Of a stretch of DNA of 64,000 nt, positions 27,105 through 35,411 are shown in pieces. The stretch lies in the NCBI GenBank assembly GCA_014728045.1, contig WJMH01000018.1, forward strand, positions 1-64,000. Reading direction: 5' to 3'. The notes under the pieces are model-generated. The model was not told the DNA's origin and did not search any database. It saw nothing but the letters and a program-made list of their open reading frames with translations. A program made the translations under genes and the position numbers. Within the stretch, counting starts at the first letter, position 1; each line of letters begins with the position of its first letter. Source of the stretch: Candidatus Omnitrophota bacterium. Lineage in GTDB: Bacteria > Omnitrophota > Gorgyraeia > Tantalellales > Tantalellaceae.

Positions 27105-28559
27105 TCACGAAAGCTCGAAATTGCGCACGCAGGTATCGAGCCAGCTATTGATATTGTTGGAGCTTACGTTCTTTCTCATTTTCTTCATGCGTTTTCTTCG
27201 CTCGTCCTTCGGCATATGCAACCCCTGATAAATGGCATTGGCGATATCCTCTATGCTGTAGGGGTTGACCGGAAGGCAGTTCTTGATCTCCGCTATCGCG
27301 CCAGCGAACTTCGAAAGCACGAGGACCCCGTCATTGTCCGAATGAGACGCTATGTACTCTTTGCAGACAAGGTTCATCCCGTCCCTGAGCGGCGTGACAA
27401 GCGCCACGTCCGCCGCCGAATAAAGCGCTACCAGCTCCTGGAAAGGCACTTTCCCGTAGTTATAGTGAACGGGCGTCCACAACCCCGTGGCGAAAGCGCC
27501 GTTTATCCTTCCCATGATCTGGTCTATTTCTTTCTTGAGATCCTGGTAGGTCTTGACGTCCTCGCGGCTTGGAACGACAAGCTGGTAGTAGAAAAACTGC
27601 TCCTTTAGCTCGGGATGCTCCTTGAGAAGGTGTTCCAGCCCCAGAAGTCTCTCTTTTATTCCCTTGGAATAGTCTATCCGGTCCACGCCGATTATGATCT
27701 TGGGGCAGGAAGCCTGCTCGATGATCTGTTTTTTTCTTTTGACGACGCTCCTCTGGCGGGAAGTGGCATCGATAAGCTCAAAGTCAATGCTTATGGGGTT
27801 AGAATAACCGTGGGTCGTCACCTTCTCTTCCAGGCTGTGCCTGCCGTCGGCCTTTCGCTGTTTTCTGTAGGCTCCCACCGCGCCCATGAAATTCCTGAAA
27901 TACTGTTTATGATGGAACCCTATGGTATTACAGCACAAAAGCGACTCGAGGATCCTCTCCTGCCACGGAAGTATACTGAATATATCCAGATGCGGGAAGG
28001 GAATATGCAAAAAGAAATGTATCTCCTGATCGGGGCGCATCTTACGCAGGTAATACGGCACCATGAAAAGGTGGAAATCCTGCACCCATATTATGTCGTT
28101 ATCGCCCGCGACCCTGTCCGCATAGCGCGCGAACCTTTCGTTGACCCTGCAATAAGTATCCCAGCAGGAATAGTCCAGAAAACATTTCTCGAAAAAGTAA
28201 TGGAACAGCGCCCACAATGTGCCGTTGGAGAAACGGTTGTAATACTGTTCGTATTCGCCGGGGGTTATCGGCACATTGCCTATTGTGTAGCTTTTATCGG
28301 ACGTGCCCCGGTATGCCTCGGGCCCCATTAACTTGCTGGAGTCCACCAGCTTGAAGTCATTTCCGGCCCCCTCGGAAAAAGTGCCGTCCCACCCGAGCCA
28401 GGTGCCCTTGAGCTTGAGAAGTATTGGTTCAAGCCCGGTTATAAGCCCCCCGGCGGCCTTGGCCCATCGCAACGAACCGTCTTCAGCCTCGTATTTATGA
28501 AAAGGAAGACGGTTGGAAACGACCACCAGCCCGCGGTCTTTTCCTTTCAGGTGAATCAT
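27105..28559 (-). CDS. otsA: Trehalose-6-phosphate synthase (GT20)
   Basis: A 484-residue GT20 enzyme that joins glucose from UDP- or ADP-glucose to glucose-6-phosphate. Visible family blocks are VVVSNRLPF at the start, GGLITGL, WLGWDG, the FLHIPFPHLD acceptor region, VDRIDYSKG and the donor block LRDGMNLVCKEYIA. Glucosylglycerol-phosphate synthases are close relatives and cannot be ruled out. No phosphatase (OtsB) domain or gene is present nearby. The ribosome site GAGG lies 9 nt before the ATG. Confidence 0.85.
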   Translation of the reverse strand: MIHLKGKDRGLVVVSNRLPFHKYEAEDGSLRWAKAAGGLITGLEPILLKLKGTWLGWDGTFSEGAGNDFKLVDSSKLMGPEAYRGTSDKSYTIGNVPITPGEYEQYYNRFSNGTLWALFHYFFEKCFLDYSCWDTYCRVNERFARYADRVAGDNDIIWVQDFHLFMVPYYLRKMRPDQEIHFFLHIPFPHLDIFSILPWQERILESLLCCNTIGFHHKQYFRNFMGAVGAYRKQRKADGRHSLEEKVTTHGYSNPISIDFELIDATSRQRSVVKRKKQIIEQASCPKIIIGVDRIDYSKGIKERLLGLEHLLKEHPELKEQFFYYQLVVPSREDVKTYQDLKKEIDQIMGRINGAFATGLWTPVHYNYGKVPFQELVALYSAADVALVTPLRDGMNLVCKEYIASHSDNDGVLVLSKFAGAIAEIKNCLPVNPYSIEDIANAIYQGLHMPKDERRKRMKKMRKNVSSNNINSWLDTCVRNFELS

Positions 28560-28647
28560 ATCTGGTTACCTCGGATAGGCCCGCACGGGATGACCCCGCC
28601 TGCGCGAAAGATACCGGCCAAAGTGCCGAAGATGTTAACGCGCTTTC

Positions 28648-28881
28648 TCACATCTCCTTCAGGGCGTCCTGGATCAAAGGAAGTATCCCTTCCATCTCCT
28701 CCTTGGTCACCCTGCCCAGCTTGGCGAACCTGTATTCGCCCTGCGCGTTCTTGTTCTCCCTGTTTATCTGTATTTTCTTCGGCCCGTTGTTATATGAATA
28801 AATGCAGACCGTCAGTCTCCCGTCCTCGTTCTCCCATGATTTGGCGAAAAGTTGTTCATCAAGATCCCTGTCGTACGGCAT
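28648..28881 (-). CDS. Conserved-looking 77-residue hypothetical protein
   Basis: A 77-residue acidic and basic mixed protein with a predicted strand pair (RLTVCIYSYN, KKIQINRE) and a C-terminal helix (EEMEGILPLIQDALKEM). The start has a very strong ribosome site (GGAGGGAGG), which supports a real gene. I do not recognise a family. It precedes otsA on the same strand by 88 bp. Confidence 0.65.
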   Translation of the reverse strand: MPYDRDLDEQLFAKSWENEDGRLTVCIYSYNNGPKKIQINRENKNAQGEYRFAKLGRVTKEEMEGILPLIQDALKEM

Positions 28882-28976
28882 GATCCTCCCTCCAGATTGT
28901 TATTTTCCTGTATAAATATATATCAAGGTTAATTGTTTTTCGTAAAAAGTCAAGTTCAACAGGTTATTGTCCCGTA

Positions 28977-29426
28977 CTACTCTATCACCCTGATGCATAA
29001 AGGATACCTGTAGATCTGGCCCTTGCTGGCACTTATGGAAGCCTTTATGACCTGGATGACCGCGAAAAGCGCCAGGACCACCAGAAGGAAAAATCCCACT
29101 ACCAGGAAAACCAGCATCATCCCGATTATACTGTAAAGAAATATGCTTATCTGGAAATTGAGCGATTCCTTACCCTGATCCTCCACCAGAGGATATTCAT
29201 CCTTCTTCAAAAGCCAGATAAGAAGCGGGACTATGATGTTGCCGAAGGGGAATATGAACCCAGCAAGGGCTCCCAGATGGCACCACATCGCCAGCATGTT
29301 CTCATCTCCCCTGAGGTGGCCTATCTTCTGCCTGTCCTCTTCGGTACGGGCCAGGACCTCGCCGCAATATTTGCATTTTATTGCCTCATCCTGTATCTCT
29401 TCGGCGCAATAAGGGCATTTCTTCAT
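28977..29426 (-). CDS. DUF4870-type membrane protein with N-terminal zinc ribbon
   Basis: The 149-residue protein begins with a zinc ribbon, CPYCAEEI and CKYCGEVL, within the first 25 residues. It then has a linker and three membrane helices. The [29 protein letters not shown] block (split over two helices) is typical of DUF4870/Tic20-like proteins. Its role is unknown; Tic20-like folds occur in several small membrane families. It is the last gene of the 29-30 kb run. Confidence 0.8.
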   Translation of the reverse strand: MKKCPYCAEEIQDEAIKCKYCGEVLARTEEDRQKIGHLRGDENMLAMWCHLGALAGFIFPFGNIIVPLLIWLLKKDEYPLVEDQGKESLNFQISIFLYSIIGMMLVFLVVGFFLLVVLALFAVIQVIKASISASKGQIYRYPLCIRVIE

Positions 29427-29439
29427 CGGTTGCTCCTGT

Positions 29440-30093
29440 TCAGGTTATTTCGGCCTCGATCCTCTCGATCAGCCGCTCGGCGTCCTGGAGGATCGACTGG
29501 GGAAGCACCTTGGAGTACTTTATCTCTTTCCTCACGGATTTGAGCGTGCTCACGAATCTTTTCAGAACCGTCCGGCGTCTGCGCATTTTTTCCTGTTCAT
29601 CGTCAATGTCACGGTTTTCCTTTATCATTTTCGTCAGGTCTTTCCTGACATCGCTGGCATCCTTGCCCTCCTCAAGCACGTACTTCCTGATCTTGGCGTA
29701 ATCCTTCCGGTCCAGGTCCTTGTTGTCGTTCGCCCGCCTCAAAAGATCCACTGATTCATAGGTCGGCACGCTGCTGGCCTGGGCGCCTTCCACGAAATCC
29801 CTGCTCAGATATCTGGGTTCCTCCTTTTCAAGGAACGAATAAGACCGCAAAAGCTTGGCTGCGGTTTGTTTGCGCACTCCGATCTCCTTTGAAACATAGG
29901 AATCGAACTGCTGGTAGCCCCATTCTCTGTAAAGCTTGTCCTTCCACACGGAAAAAAGCATCTGCCCTAGAGCGATCCATGATGTTTTGAAGCCTTTAGC
30001 CTGCTCAAGGACATTGTATCTGATCGAACCCGGCTCGAGCTCCTCCATCTTCTGTTCGATGCCCCGTATGGATTTTGTCTTGATCTGCGTCAC
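29440..30093 (-). CDS. Helical protein of unknown function, possibly DNA-binding
   Basis: A 217-residue, almost entirely helical and highly charged protein. Residues about 50-95 ([30 protein letters not shown], read in two halves) resemble a helix-turn-helix of the kind found in ParB-like or phage-type DUF3102 proteins. The second half is a Lys/Arg/Glu-rich helix ending in [11 protein letters not shown]. The start is GTG at 30093 with GGAGGAGG upstream. The family is not recognised. It may act as a regulator. Confidence 0.65.
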   Translation of the reverse strand: MTQIKTKSIRGIEQKMEELEPGSIRYNVLEQAKGFKTSWIALGQMLFSVWKDKLYREWGYQQFDSYVSKEIGVRKQTAAKLLRSYSFLEKEEPRYLSRDFVEGAQASSVPTYESVDLLRRANDNKDLDRKDYAKIRKYVLEEGKDASDVRKDLTKMIKENRDIDDEQEKMRRRRTVLKRFVSTLKSVRKEIKYSKVLPQSILQDAERLIERIEAEIT

Positions 30094-30146
30094 TTGCTTC
30101 TACCTCCTCCGAAGTTCTTGTTCACCTCGCTTAGCCGTCCCCGGGT

Positions 30147-30245
30147 TCACCTGGACGGGAATATCCCCAGGCTCATAAGCAGCATCAGGGCTATACCGAA
30201 AGCGGCGAGGATGAATGCGATCATTTTCATGAGTTCTTTGTTCAT
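30147..30245 (-). CDS. 32-residue single-pass membrane peptide
   Basis: A 32-codon ORF starting MNKELMKMIAFILAAFG and ending in a short basic tail, with one hydrophobic helix. A very strong ribosome site (AAGGAAGGA) lies 6 nt before the ATG. It lies in the gap between pyruvate kinase and the helical-protein gene, with no other coding. It is probably a small membrane protein of unknown function. Confidence 0.55.
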   Translation of the reverse strand: MNKELMKMIAFILAAFGIALMLLMSLGIFPSR

Positions 30246-30297
30246 AGCTGTTCCTTCCTTTTCGGTCAACGCCCCGGGCTTGAGTCTCCGGGACGGT

Positions 30298-31353
30298 TTA
30301 TTTGTCTGGGCTGTAGCTTTCAGTGAACTTGATTATCATATCCATCATTTTCACCGCCTCCACGGGATATTTTCCAGCGGCGGTCTCCCCGGACAGCATC
30401 ACGTAATCCGTCCCGTCAAGTATGGCATTGGCGACATCCGTCACCTCAGCCCTGGTCGGCCTTGAATGCTCCGTCATATGCTCGAGCATCTGCGTGGCTG
30501 TTATAACGAATTTCTTCCGTTCGTTGCATTTTTTTATGATCATCTTCTGTATAACGGCTATCTGGTATATGGGAACGGATATGCCCATGTCGCCCCGTGC
30601 GACCATCACCCCGTCACAGACATCCATGATCTGGTCTATGTTCTTTATGGCTTCCCGGGTCTCTATCTTGGCAATGACACCGCACCCCGGCAGCCTGTCG
30701 CCTATGCGCGACTTGATTATGTCTATTTCCTTGCGGCTGCGGACGAACGACTGGGCGATGTAATCGACCTTGTGCTTGATGCCGAACTCCAAATCCTTTT
30801 CGTCCTTGGGGGTAACCCCGGAAAAAGGAACACGCACACCCGGCATGTTTATGCCCTTTCTTTCCTTGAGAGGACCGCCTTCGACCACCCTGGCCTTGAC
30901 CTTCTTGCCGGTGGCTCCGGCGGACTTGAGTATTATATTGCCGTCATCTATGTATATGAGCTTACCCTCTCTTATGCTTTTGAGAGAACCTTCGTAATCG
31001 AACGGTATGATCCTGGGGTCACCGTTATCCTCATCGATGGTAAGCCAGACCGTCGAGCCCTTTTTAAGCTCTTTCTGCTTCGAGCCCTTGAATTTGCGAA
31101 CCCTTATCCGATACCCCTCCAGGTCCTGGAGTATGTGCACATGCCGGCGGTATTTCTTGTTGATCTTCCTTATCATCCTTATTTTCTCAAGGTGTTCCCC
31201 GTGGCTGCCATGGGAAAAATTCAGCCGGGCCATGTTAAGTCCCGACATTACCATTTTCCTCAGCACGGTATAAGTACCGCTTGCCGGCCCCAGGGTCGCG
31301 ACGATCTTCGTCCGGGCCAGCCTTTCCATTTTCATGTCGAACATATATTTCAT
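30298..31353 (-). CDS. pyk: Pyruvate kinase, short form without the C-terminal domain
   Basis: Pyruvate kinase makes pyruvate and ATP from phosphoenolpyruvate and ADP. The 351-residue protein has the N-terminal [16 protein letters not shown], the B-domain lid, the MVARGDMG substrate motif, the TATQMLE ADP/Mg region and [17 protein letters not shown]. It stops about 120 residues earlier than usual enzymes of about 470, so the allosteric C-terminal domain is absent. Active-site residues appear intact. Its ATG overlaps the stop of the upstream 98-residue gene (ATGA), and the enzyme is probably regulated at transcription instead. Confidence 0.88.
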   Translation of the reverse strand: MKYMFDMKMERLARTKIVATLGPASGTYTVLRKMVMSGLNMARLNFSHGSHGEHLEKIRMIRKINKKYRRHVHILQDLEGYRIRVRKFKGSKQKELKKGSTVWLTIDEDNGDPRIIPFDYEGSLKSIREGKLIYIDDGNIILKSAGATGKKVKARVVEGGPLKERKGINMPGVRVPFSGVTPKDEKDLEFGIKHKVDYIAQSFVRSRKEIDIIKSRIGDRLPGCGVIAKIETREAIKNIDQIMDVCDGVMVARGDMGISVPIYQIAVIQKMIIKKCNERKKFVITATQMLEHMTEHSRPTRAEVTDVANAILDGTDYVMLSGETAAGKYPVEAVKMMDMIIKFTESYSPDK

Positions 31354-31646
31354 TTTTCTATCTCACCCAGTTCTCTTAAGCGCTGTATATATTCTGTTTT
31401 GGTAAGGCCGCCGGCCCTGTATTCCCTCTCCAGGTCCCGCCTGATCCTTCTGTCTCTGGGGCTTGCGCGCCGCTCTTTATCGGGAGCGACTTCCCCCGCT
31501 CTGCGATCCACATCTTCTTGCTCAGCCTTCGCCTCGACGGGGATTCTCTCCGGCACATCGCCCGATACTGCCCCGGAAGCACACGGTGAAAACACCACTA
31601 AGAGCACCGCGGCAAGCAATGTTTCAAGGTTTTTTCGCATCATCAT
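31350..31646 (-). CDS. Small secreted protein with SHOCT-like tail
   Basis: The 98-residue protein has a signal peptide (about residues 1-25, ending at CASGA). A charged linker follows, and then a helix pair [19 protein letters not shown], similar to the SHOCT module (short helical domain with GxLTxxEY). SHOCT modules usually sit at protein ends and may aid oligomerisation. The gene overlaps the preceding small membrane-protein gene by 23 bp and pyk by 4 bp. Confidence 0.65.
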   Translation of the reverse strand: MMMRKNLETLLAAVLLVVFSPCASGAVSGDVPERIPVEAKAEQEDVDRRAGEVAPDKERRASPRDRRIRRDLEREYRAGGLTKTEYIQRLRELGEIEK

Positions 31647-31824
31647 CCTTCCCGCCCGATTCGGAAAGCTGCCTGAACATGAAGGCGGCCAGCAGGCTCA
31701 CCAGACCCGCAAAGAGGAATCCCTGCTGGTTGTACGCGACAAGCTCAGTAAGCGGCATGAGTATCAGGAATATGCCCGCTACCAGGAAAACCGCCGAAAG
31801 CTTAAGGGCCTTTTCCCTGTTCAC
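31624..31824 (-). CDS. Small two-helix membrane protein
   Basis: A 66-residue protein with two membrane helices (about 8-26 and 35-51) and a charged C-terminal tail ending DDDAKKP. The start is GTG, overlapping the stop of the histidine-kinase gene (GTGA). This suggests translation coupling and a related role. No family is recognised. Confidence 0.6.
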   Translation of the reverse strand: MNREKALKLSAVFLVAGIFLILMPLTELVAYNQQGFLFAGLVSLLAAFMFRQLSESGGKDDDAKKP

Positions 31825-32840
31825 TTTTCGTTTCCTCCCGCAGTGACGGCATTTTCAGATTCCCGCTGGGGCTCTTTCCTGGGTAAAACTATAACGAACT
31901 TCATGAGACTGCCCAGATGGTTCTCCGCCCAGATACGCCCGTCGTGAAGCTCGACCAGGTCCTTGGAGATCGCAAGCGCGAGCTCGGCTTCCCTGTTAGC
32001 GAATTCGAGAACCTCTCCCTTGTCGAATATCATGGCAAGTTTATCCTCTGGAAGACACTTGCCCCTGTGCTGTATCTCCAGTCTTATGAACTCGCCCGTG
32101 GGAAATATCTTGACCGTGATCTCGCCTCTCTCAGACGAGTTCTTTATTGAATTCCTCAATATGCTGTTAACAACGAGCGCCATCTTCTCCTGGCTGATCC
32201 AGGCTGATAGCTGCCTGCCGAATATCTCCCTGTTGAGGATCAGCCCTTTTTTGGCTATTGCCCCTTCCAGTTCGCGCAGCTGTCTTTCCACCAGGCTCAC
32301 CAGATCGCATTCGGCTTTGTCGATCTTTACCATTCCCGCCTCTATCTTGTATATGTCCAGTAAATGGGTTGAGAGGTCCCACATGCGGTCGGTCCCCTTC
32401 CGGCAGGCCTCTAAGGGGTCCTTGATCTCGGCGCCCACGACATCCGGCATGCTCTGGAGCACGCTTTTTATGTTGGATGATATCTGATAAAGCGGATTGC
32501 GGAACTCGTGCGCCATGGTGGCCACGAAAGTGGACTTGAGCTCGCTCTGCCTTTTTGCCTGTGCCGCGTAGTACATGATCTTACGCAGCATGTTCTTAAG
32601 CACCCCGTATCCAACTATGAATCCGCATAAAGAGACGAAGATCGCAACAGTCATTATTATGCCTATATCCCCCGTCAGAACTTCTGCCGTGAACAATCTG
32701 GCCGCCAGAACGTAAAAAAAGGCCAGAAAAGGGATCACGCTCATAAGAGCAAAGGCGGTGTTGAACTTGTGGTAGGGGTTCTCGTGGAACTCCTGCAAAA
32801 AAAGACTCTCGTAACCTTTTTTCTTTGTTCTGTTCTCCAT
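31821..32840 (-). CDS. Membrane histidine kinase with degenerate ATP-binding boxes
   Basis: A 339-residue protein with two N-terminal helices (about 32-50 and 60-80), a HisKA domain with His111 in ATMAHEFRNPL and a HATPase-like C-terminal part. The N box is partly kept (VVNSILRNSIKNS near residue 220), but the G1 motif reads HRGKCLPED instead of DxGxG. The G2 glycine cluster is replaced by EAELALAIS, although the final DGRIWAEN strand is kept. It may bind nucleotide poorly and act as a phosphatase or partner kinase. No response regulator lies beside it. Confidence 0.75.
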   Translation of the reverse strand: MENRTKKKGYESLFLQEFHENPYHKFNTAFALMSVIPFLAFFYVLAARLFTAEVLTGDIGIIMTVAIFVSLCGFIVGYGVLKNMLRKIMYYAAQAKRQSELKSTFVATMAHEFRNPLYQISSNIKSVLQSMPDVVGAEIKDPLEACRKGTDRMWDLSTHLLDIYKIEAGMVKIDKAECDLVSLVERQLRELEGAIAKKGLILNREIFGRQLSAWISQEKMALVVNSILRNSIKNSSERGEITVKIFPTGEFIRLEIQHRGKCLPEDKLAMIFDKGEVLEFANREAELALAISKDLVELHDGRIWAENHLGSLMKFVIVLPRKEPQRESENAVTAGGNEK

Positions 32841-32866
32841 GATCCACCTCGGGACGTCAGTCCTTT

Positions 32867-33634
32867 TTATTTTTCTTTCAGGATGAGCTCTTTCGCCTCC
32901 GAATCTATTCTGAGGTGAAAATTCTTAAGAAAACTCATCCCCAGCAAGCCCCGCCGTTCCGGCATCTCCATCGCCACCGCTTCAACGTTCTCCACCTTAA
33001 GCCCCTCTACTTCTATGGACCTGAGCGTTATGGGCGTTCCTTCTCTTTCCGTGCCGTCGGCAAGTTTGGTCGTGACCTTTTTTTCCGGCAGGGCGCCTAT
33101 ATCGGAAAGCTCCTCCACCACGGATAAGGGCACAAGGACCGTGGTCGCGCCAGTATCTATCACCATCTTTTCGGCAAGCTCTCCGTTCAGAACGACTTCA
33201 ACGAGGATATTGTCCTCGTCCTCGAACTTTATTCCGTGTTCTTCTTCTTTCCTTGACCTTTCGGCAAGCTCTGCTTTTTCCTTAAGGTTCTTCTTTATCC
33301 TGGCCTGGTGCTCTTCAAGCTTTCTGCTTCTGAGCCTTCGGTTCCTTTCAACGGCCCGGACATGCTCCTGCCATTGCCTGAGAGCCTCGGATTTTTTCTC
33401 GCCCGACAGAGGATCGATCCGTTTGATATCCGTGAAGGATATGCTTACAGTCCCGTAACCTACATCTATAACTACGCCCGACTCCATGTGGTCGGCAACA
33501 ACGCCTTTAATCTTGCCACCGTTATTAAGCACCACCAGGACCATGTCCTTCTCTTGCGCATCACCGTGAACCGGCTGATGGAAAACCAATAACAGTACTA
33601 TTAAGATCAGTGCGGCACTTACACGCCCGTTCAT
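32867..33634 (-). CDS. Retropepsin-like aspartic protease, exported
   Basis: A 255-residue protein with a signal peptide (1-24). It has an N-terminal small strand domain (LNNGGKIKGVV and GTVSISFTDIKRIDP), a charged coiled coil (about 85-135) and a C-terminal retropepsin-like domain. The catalytic motif is DTGATTV, and the flap partner region is GLLGMSFLKNF. Such clan AA proteins act as dimers, each giving one aspartate. A TTGTCA/TAAAAT promoter lies upstream and the gene starts the five-gene run ending in pyk. Confidence 0.8.
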   Translation of the reverse strand: MNGRVSAALILIVLLLVFHQPVHGDAQEKDMVLVVLNNGGKIKGVVADHMESGVVIDVGYGTVSISFTDIKRIDPLSGEKKSEALRQWQEHVRAVERNRRLRSRKLEEHQARIKKNLKEKAELAERSRKEEEHGIKFEDEDNILVEVVLNGELAEKMVIDTGATTVLVPLSVVEELSDIGALPEKKVTTKLADGTEREGTPITLRSIEVEGLKVENVEAVAMEMPERRGLLGMSFLKNFHLRIDSEAKELILKEK

Positions 33635-33691
33635 CCGGGATAAACACCTTCCCCCTGATAGTTAGCGAAAAGTCTCCCCTCCTCAGTTTTT

Positions 33692-33720
33692 ATTTTAACC
33701 TCTCCTAATATACATGACAA
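33692..33720 (-). promoter_or_regulatory. Promoter of the protease-kinase-pyk run
   Basis: TTGTCA (33720-33715), a 17-bp spacer and TAAAAT (33697-33692). The predicted start is near 33685, about 51 nt before the ATG. Confidence 0.5.
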
Positions 33721-33829
33721 GAAAATATGCCTCTTTCTTTTTGAACTTAAATTTGCGGACATATCCTGCCGGTCTATGGTATATTTATATATATGCATGG
33801 AAAGAACCAAAACCAGGAAAGAGGCTGAA

Positions 33830-34699
33830 ATGTCACCACAAGAAAAAGAACCAAAAAGACCCGACTGGCTTATAAAAGCGTATGATAATTCAGAGTTTTT
33901 GCACAGCCCCGCCGCCAGGACGCTGCGCGTACTGGCCGAGCTGATGGAGCCGGCTACGAGGTTCAGGCGGAACAAGGTCCACAATACGGTCGTATTCTTC
34001 GGATCGGCACGGTCCTTCCCTCAGAAAAAGGCGAAAAAGAAACTCAAACAGATAGAACAGACCCTGGCTTCACGAAGGACCCCTTCGGCCAAGCTCAAAA
34101 GAGAGCACGAACAGGCAAAGCGTGACGTGGTAATGTCCAGGTTCTACGAGGACGCCGTCAGACTCTCGGAAAAACTCACCTCCTGGTTCCTCGGTCTTGA
34201 GAAAAAAGATAAATATTTCATGGTGTGTTCCGGCGGCGGACCCGGCATAATGGAAGCGGCAAACCGCGGGGCAACGAACGTCAAGGGAAGATCCGTCGGG
34301 CTCAATATAAGCATCCCATCCGAACAGGTGCCGAACCTCTACCAGACAAAGGACATCTCATGCGAGTTCCATTACTTTTTCGTCAGGAAGTTCTGGTTCT
34401 TCTACCTGGCCAAGGCCCTGGTCATCTTTCCCGGAGGGTACGGCACCCTGGATGAACTTTTTGAGCTTCTGACCCTCATACAGACAAAAAAGACGAAAAA
34501 GAAAATGCCCGTGGTCCTTTACGGCAAGGATTTCTGGAACGAAGCGATAAATTTCGAGGCTCTGATCAGGTGGGGTGTTATCTCCAAACACGAGGTCAAG
34601 CTTTTCAAGATCTTCGACGATCCCGATACCGCGTTCGAATACCTTAAAGAGAATCTGACCAAACTATACGTCAAGAACGCCATTATAAAATCAAGGTAA
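33830..34699 (+). CDS. LOG-family protein (lysine-decarboxylase-like Rossmann enzyme)
   Basis: A 289-residue protein with the LOG family signatures: CSGGGPGIMEAANRG near the middle and PGGYGTLDELFE later, which form the nucleotide-binding and catalytic site. LOG enzymes release cytokinin-type bases from nucleotides and more broadly hydrolyse nucleoside monophosphates. This long form has an extra Lys-rich helical segment before the core. The ATG at 33830 has AAAGAGG 5 nt upstream; an upstream ATG at 33797 lacks any ribosome site. It ends 6 bp from the convergent coiled-coil gene. Confidence 0.8.
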   Translation: MSPQEKEPKRPDWLIKAYDNSEFLHSPAARTLRVLAELMEPATRFRRNKVHNTVVFFGSARSFPQKKAKKKLKQIEQTLASRRTPSAKLKREHEQAKRDVVMSRFYEDAVRLSEKLTSWFLGLEKKDKYFMVCSGGGPGIMEAANRGATNVKGRSVGLNISIPSEQVPNLYQTKDISCEFHYFFVRKFWFFYLAKALVIFPGGYGTLDELFELLTLIQTKKTKKKMPVVLYGKDFWNEAINFEALIRWGVISKHEVKLFKIFDDPDTAFEYLKENLTKLYVKNAIIKSR

Positions 34700-34705
34700 G
34701 GGTCC

Positions 34706-35200
34706 TCAGGCGCTTTCGGGCGTGTCCATCTCGGCTATCTGTTTCATGAGGGCGTCTATGGATTTCTCCATTTCGCTTCCGGAGCACGCCGGCTGCGGGC
34801 GGGCGGCGCTTTTTTGTCTAAGCGATTCATTCTGGCGGGTAAGTTCATGGATAACGGTCTCCTTTTCCCTGACCGCCTCAAGCGCTTTCAAGAAAAGATC
34901 TTTCATGGCGCGCTGGTTCTTGCTGAGCCTTTCATTCCGCTCCCTGACCTGGCGGACCTCGGTCTGGAGCCTGTCCAGCGCCTGGTCCAACTCCGAATGC
35001 AGCCCCTTGCTGCTACGGCGTTGTTCAAGCCGGCCCGCTTCAAAGAAATCCTCCTGGGCCTTCCTGACACCCGAGAGCTGTTTCCTGTAGAAAACGACTT
35101 CCTGTTCGAGGCGTTTCATCTGAACATCCATGTAATCCAGCTGCTGGAGTATTTTTTCGATCTTTTTCCCGCCCGGAAGTCTTATCCCTATTTTTTTCAT
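34706..35200 (-). CDS. Coiled-coil protein of unknown function
   Basis: A 164-residue protein that is almost all coiled coil, with heptads from about residue 15 to 130, and an acidic C-terminal end (KSIDALMKQIAEMDTPESA). There is no signal peptide or membrane helix, so it is probably cytoplasmic. The ATG at 35200 has AAAGGA upstream. Similar proteins may act as structural or scaffold elements; nothing more specific can be seen. Confidence 0.6.
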   Translation of the reverse strand: MKKIGIRLPGGKKIEKILQQLDYMDVQMKRLEQEVVFYRKQLSGVRKAQEDFFEAGRLEQRRSSKGLHSELDQALDRLQTEVRQVRERNERLSKNQRAMKDLFLKALEAVREKETVIHELTRQNESLRQKSAARPQPACSGSEMEKSIDALMKQIAEMDTPESA

Positions 35201-35240
35201 TAATGGTCCTTTTAGTTCAGAGATTCTCGCCTTTTGCAAT

Positions 35241-35269
35241 ATCTTACATGCAAATATAGGCAATTGCAA
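35241..35269 (-). promoter_or_regulatory. Candidate promoter of the coiled-coil gene
   Basis: TTGCAA, a 17-bp spacer and TAAGAT on the minus strand. The predicted start is near 35234, 34 nt before the ATG. Confidence 0.4.
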
Positions 35270-35298
35270 GCTCCGTTTTCCGCCAGGATATACTTTCC

Positions 35299-35327
35299 TT
35301 TACAAATCCACGGCTGAATTATAAAAT
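35299..35327 (+). promoter_or_regulatory. Candidate promoter of the anchored protein/RND transporter genes
   Basis: TTTACA, a 17-bp spacer and TAAAAT. The predicted start is near 35334, about 78 nt before the first ATG. Confidence 0.45.
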
Positions 35328-35338
35328 AATCGATATAA

Positions 35339-35353
35339 CCGTATGCGATACGG
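35339..35353. promoter_or_regulatory. Perfect 6-bp inverted repeat just downstream of the predicted start
   Basis: CCGTAT-GCG-ATACGG, a 15-bp dyad that begins about 5 bp after the predicted transcription start. Its place and size fit a repressor operator. It could also be a chance palindrome. Confidence 0.35.
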
Positions 35354-35411
35354 CCGTTTCAGGCCTTAACAATAAACTAACATGTTCACAAGATCACCCT
35401 TTAGGAACACC

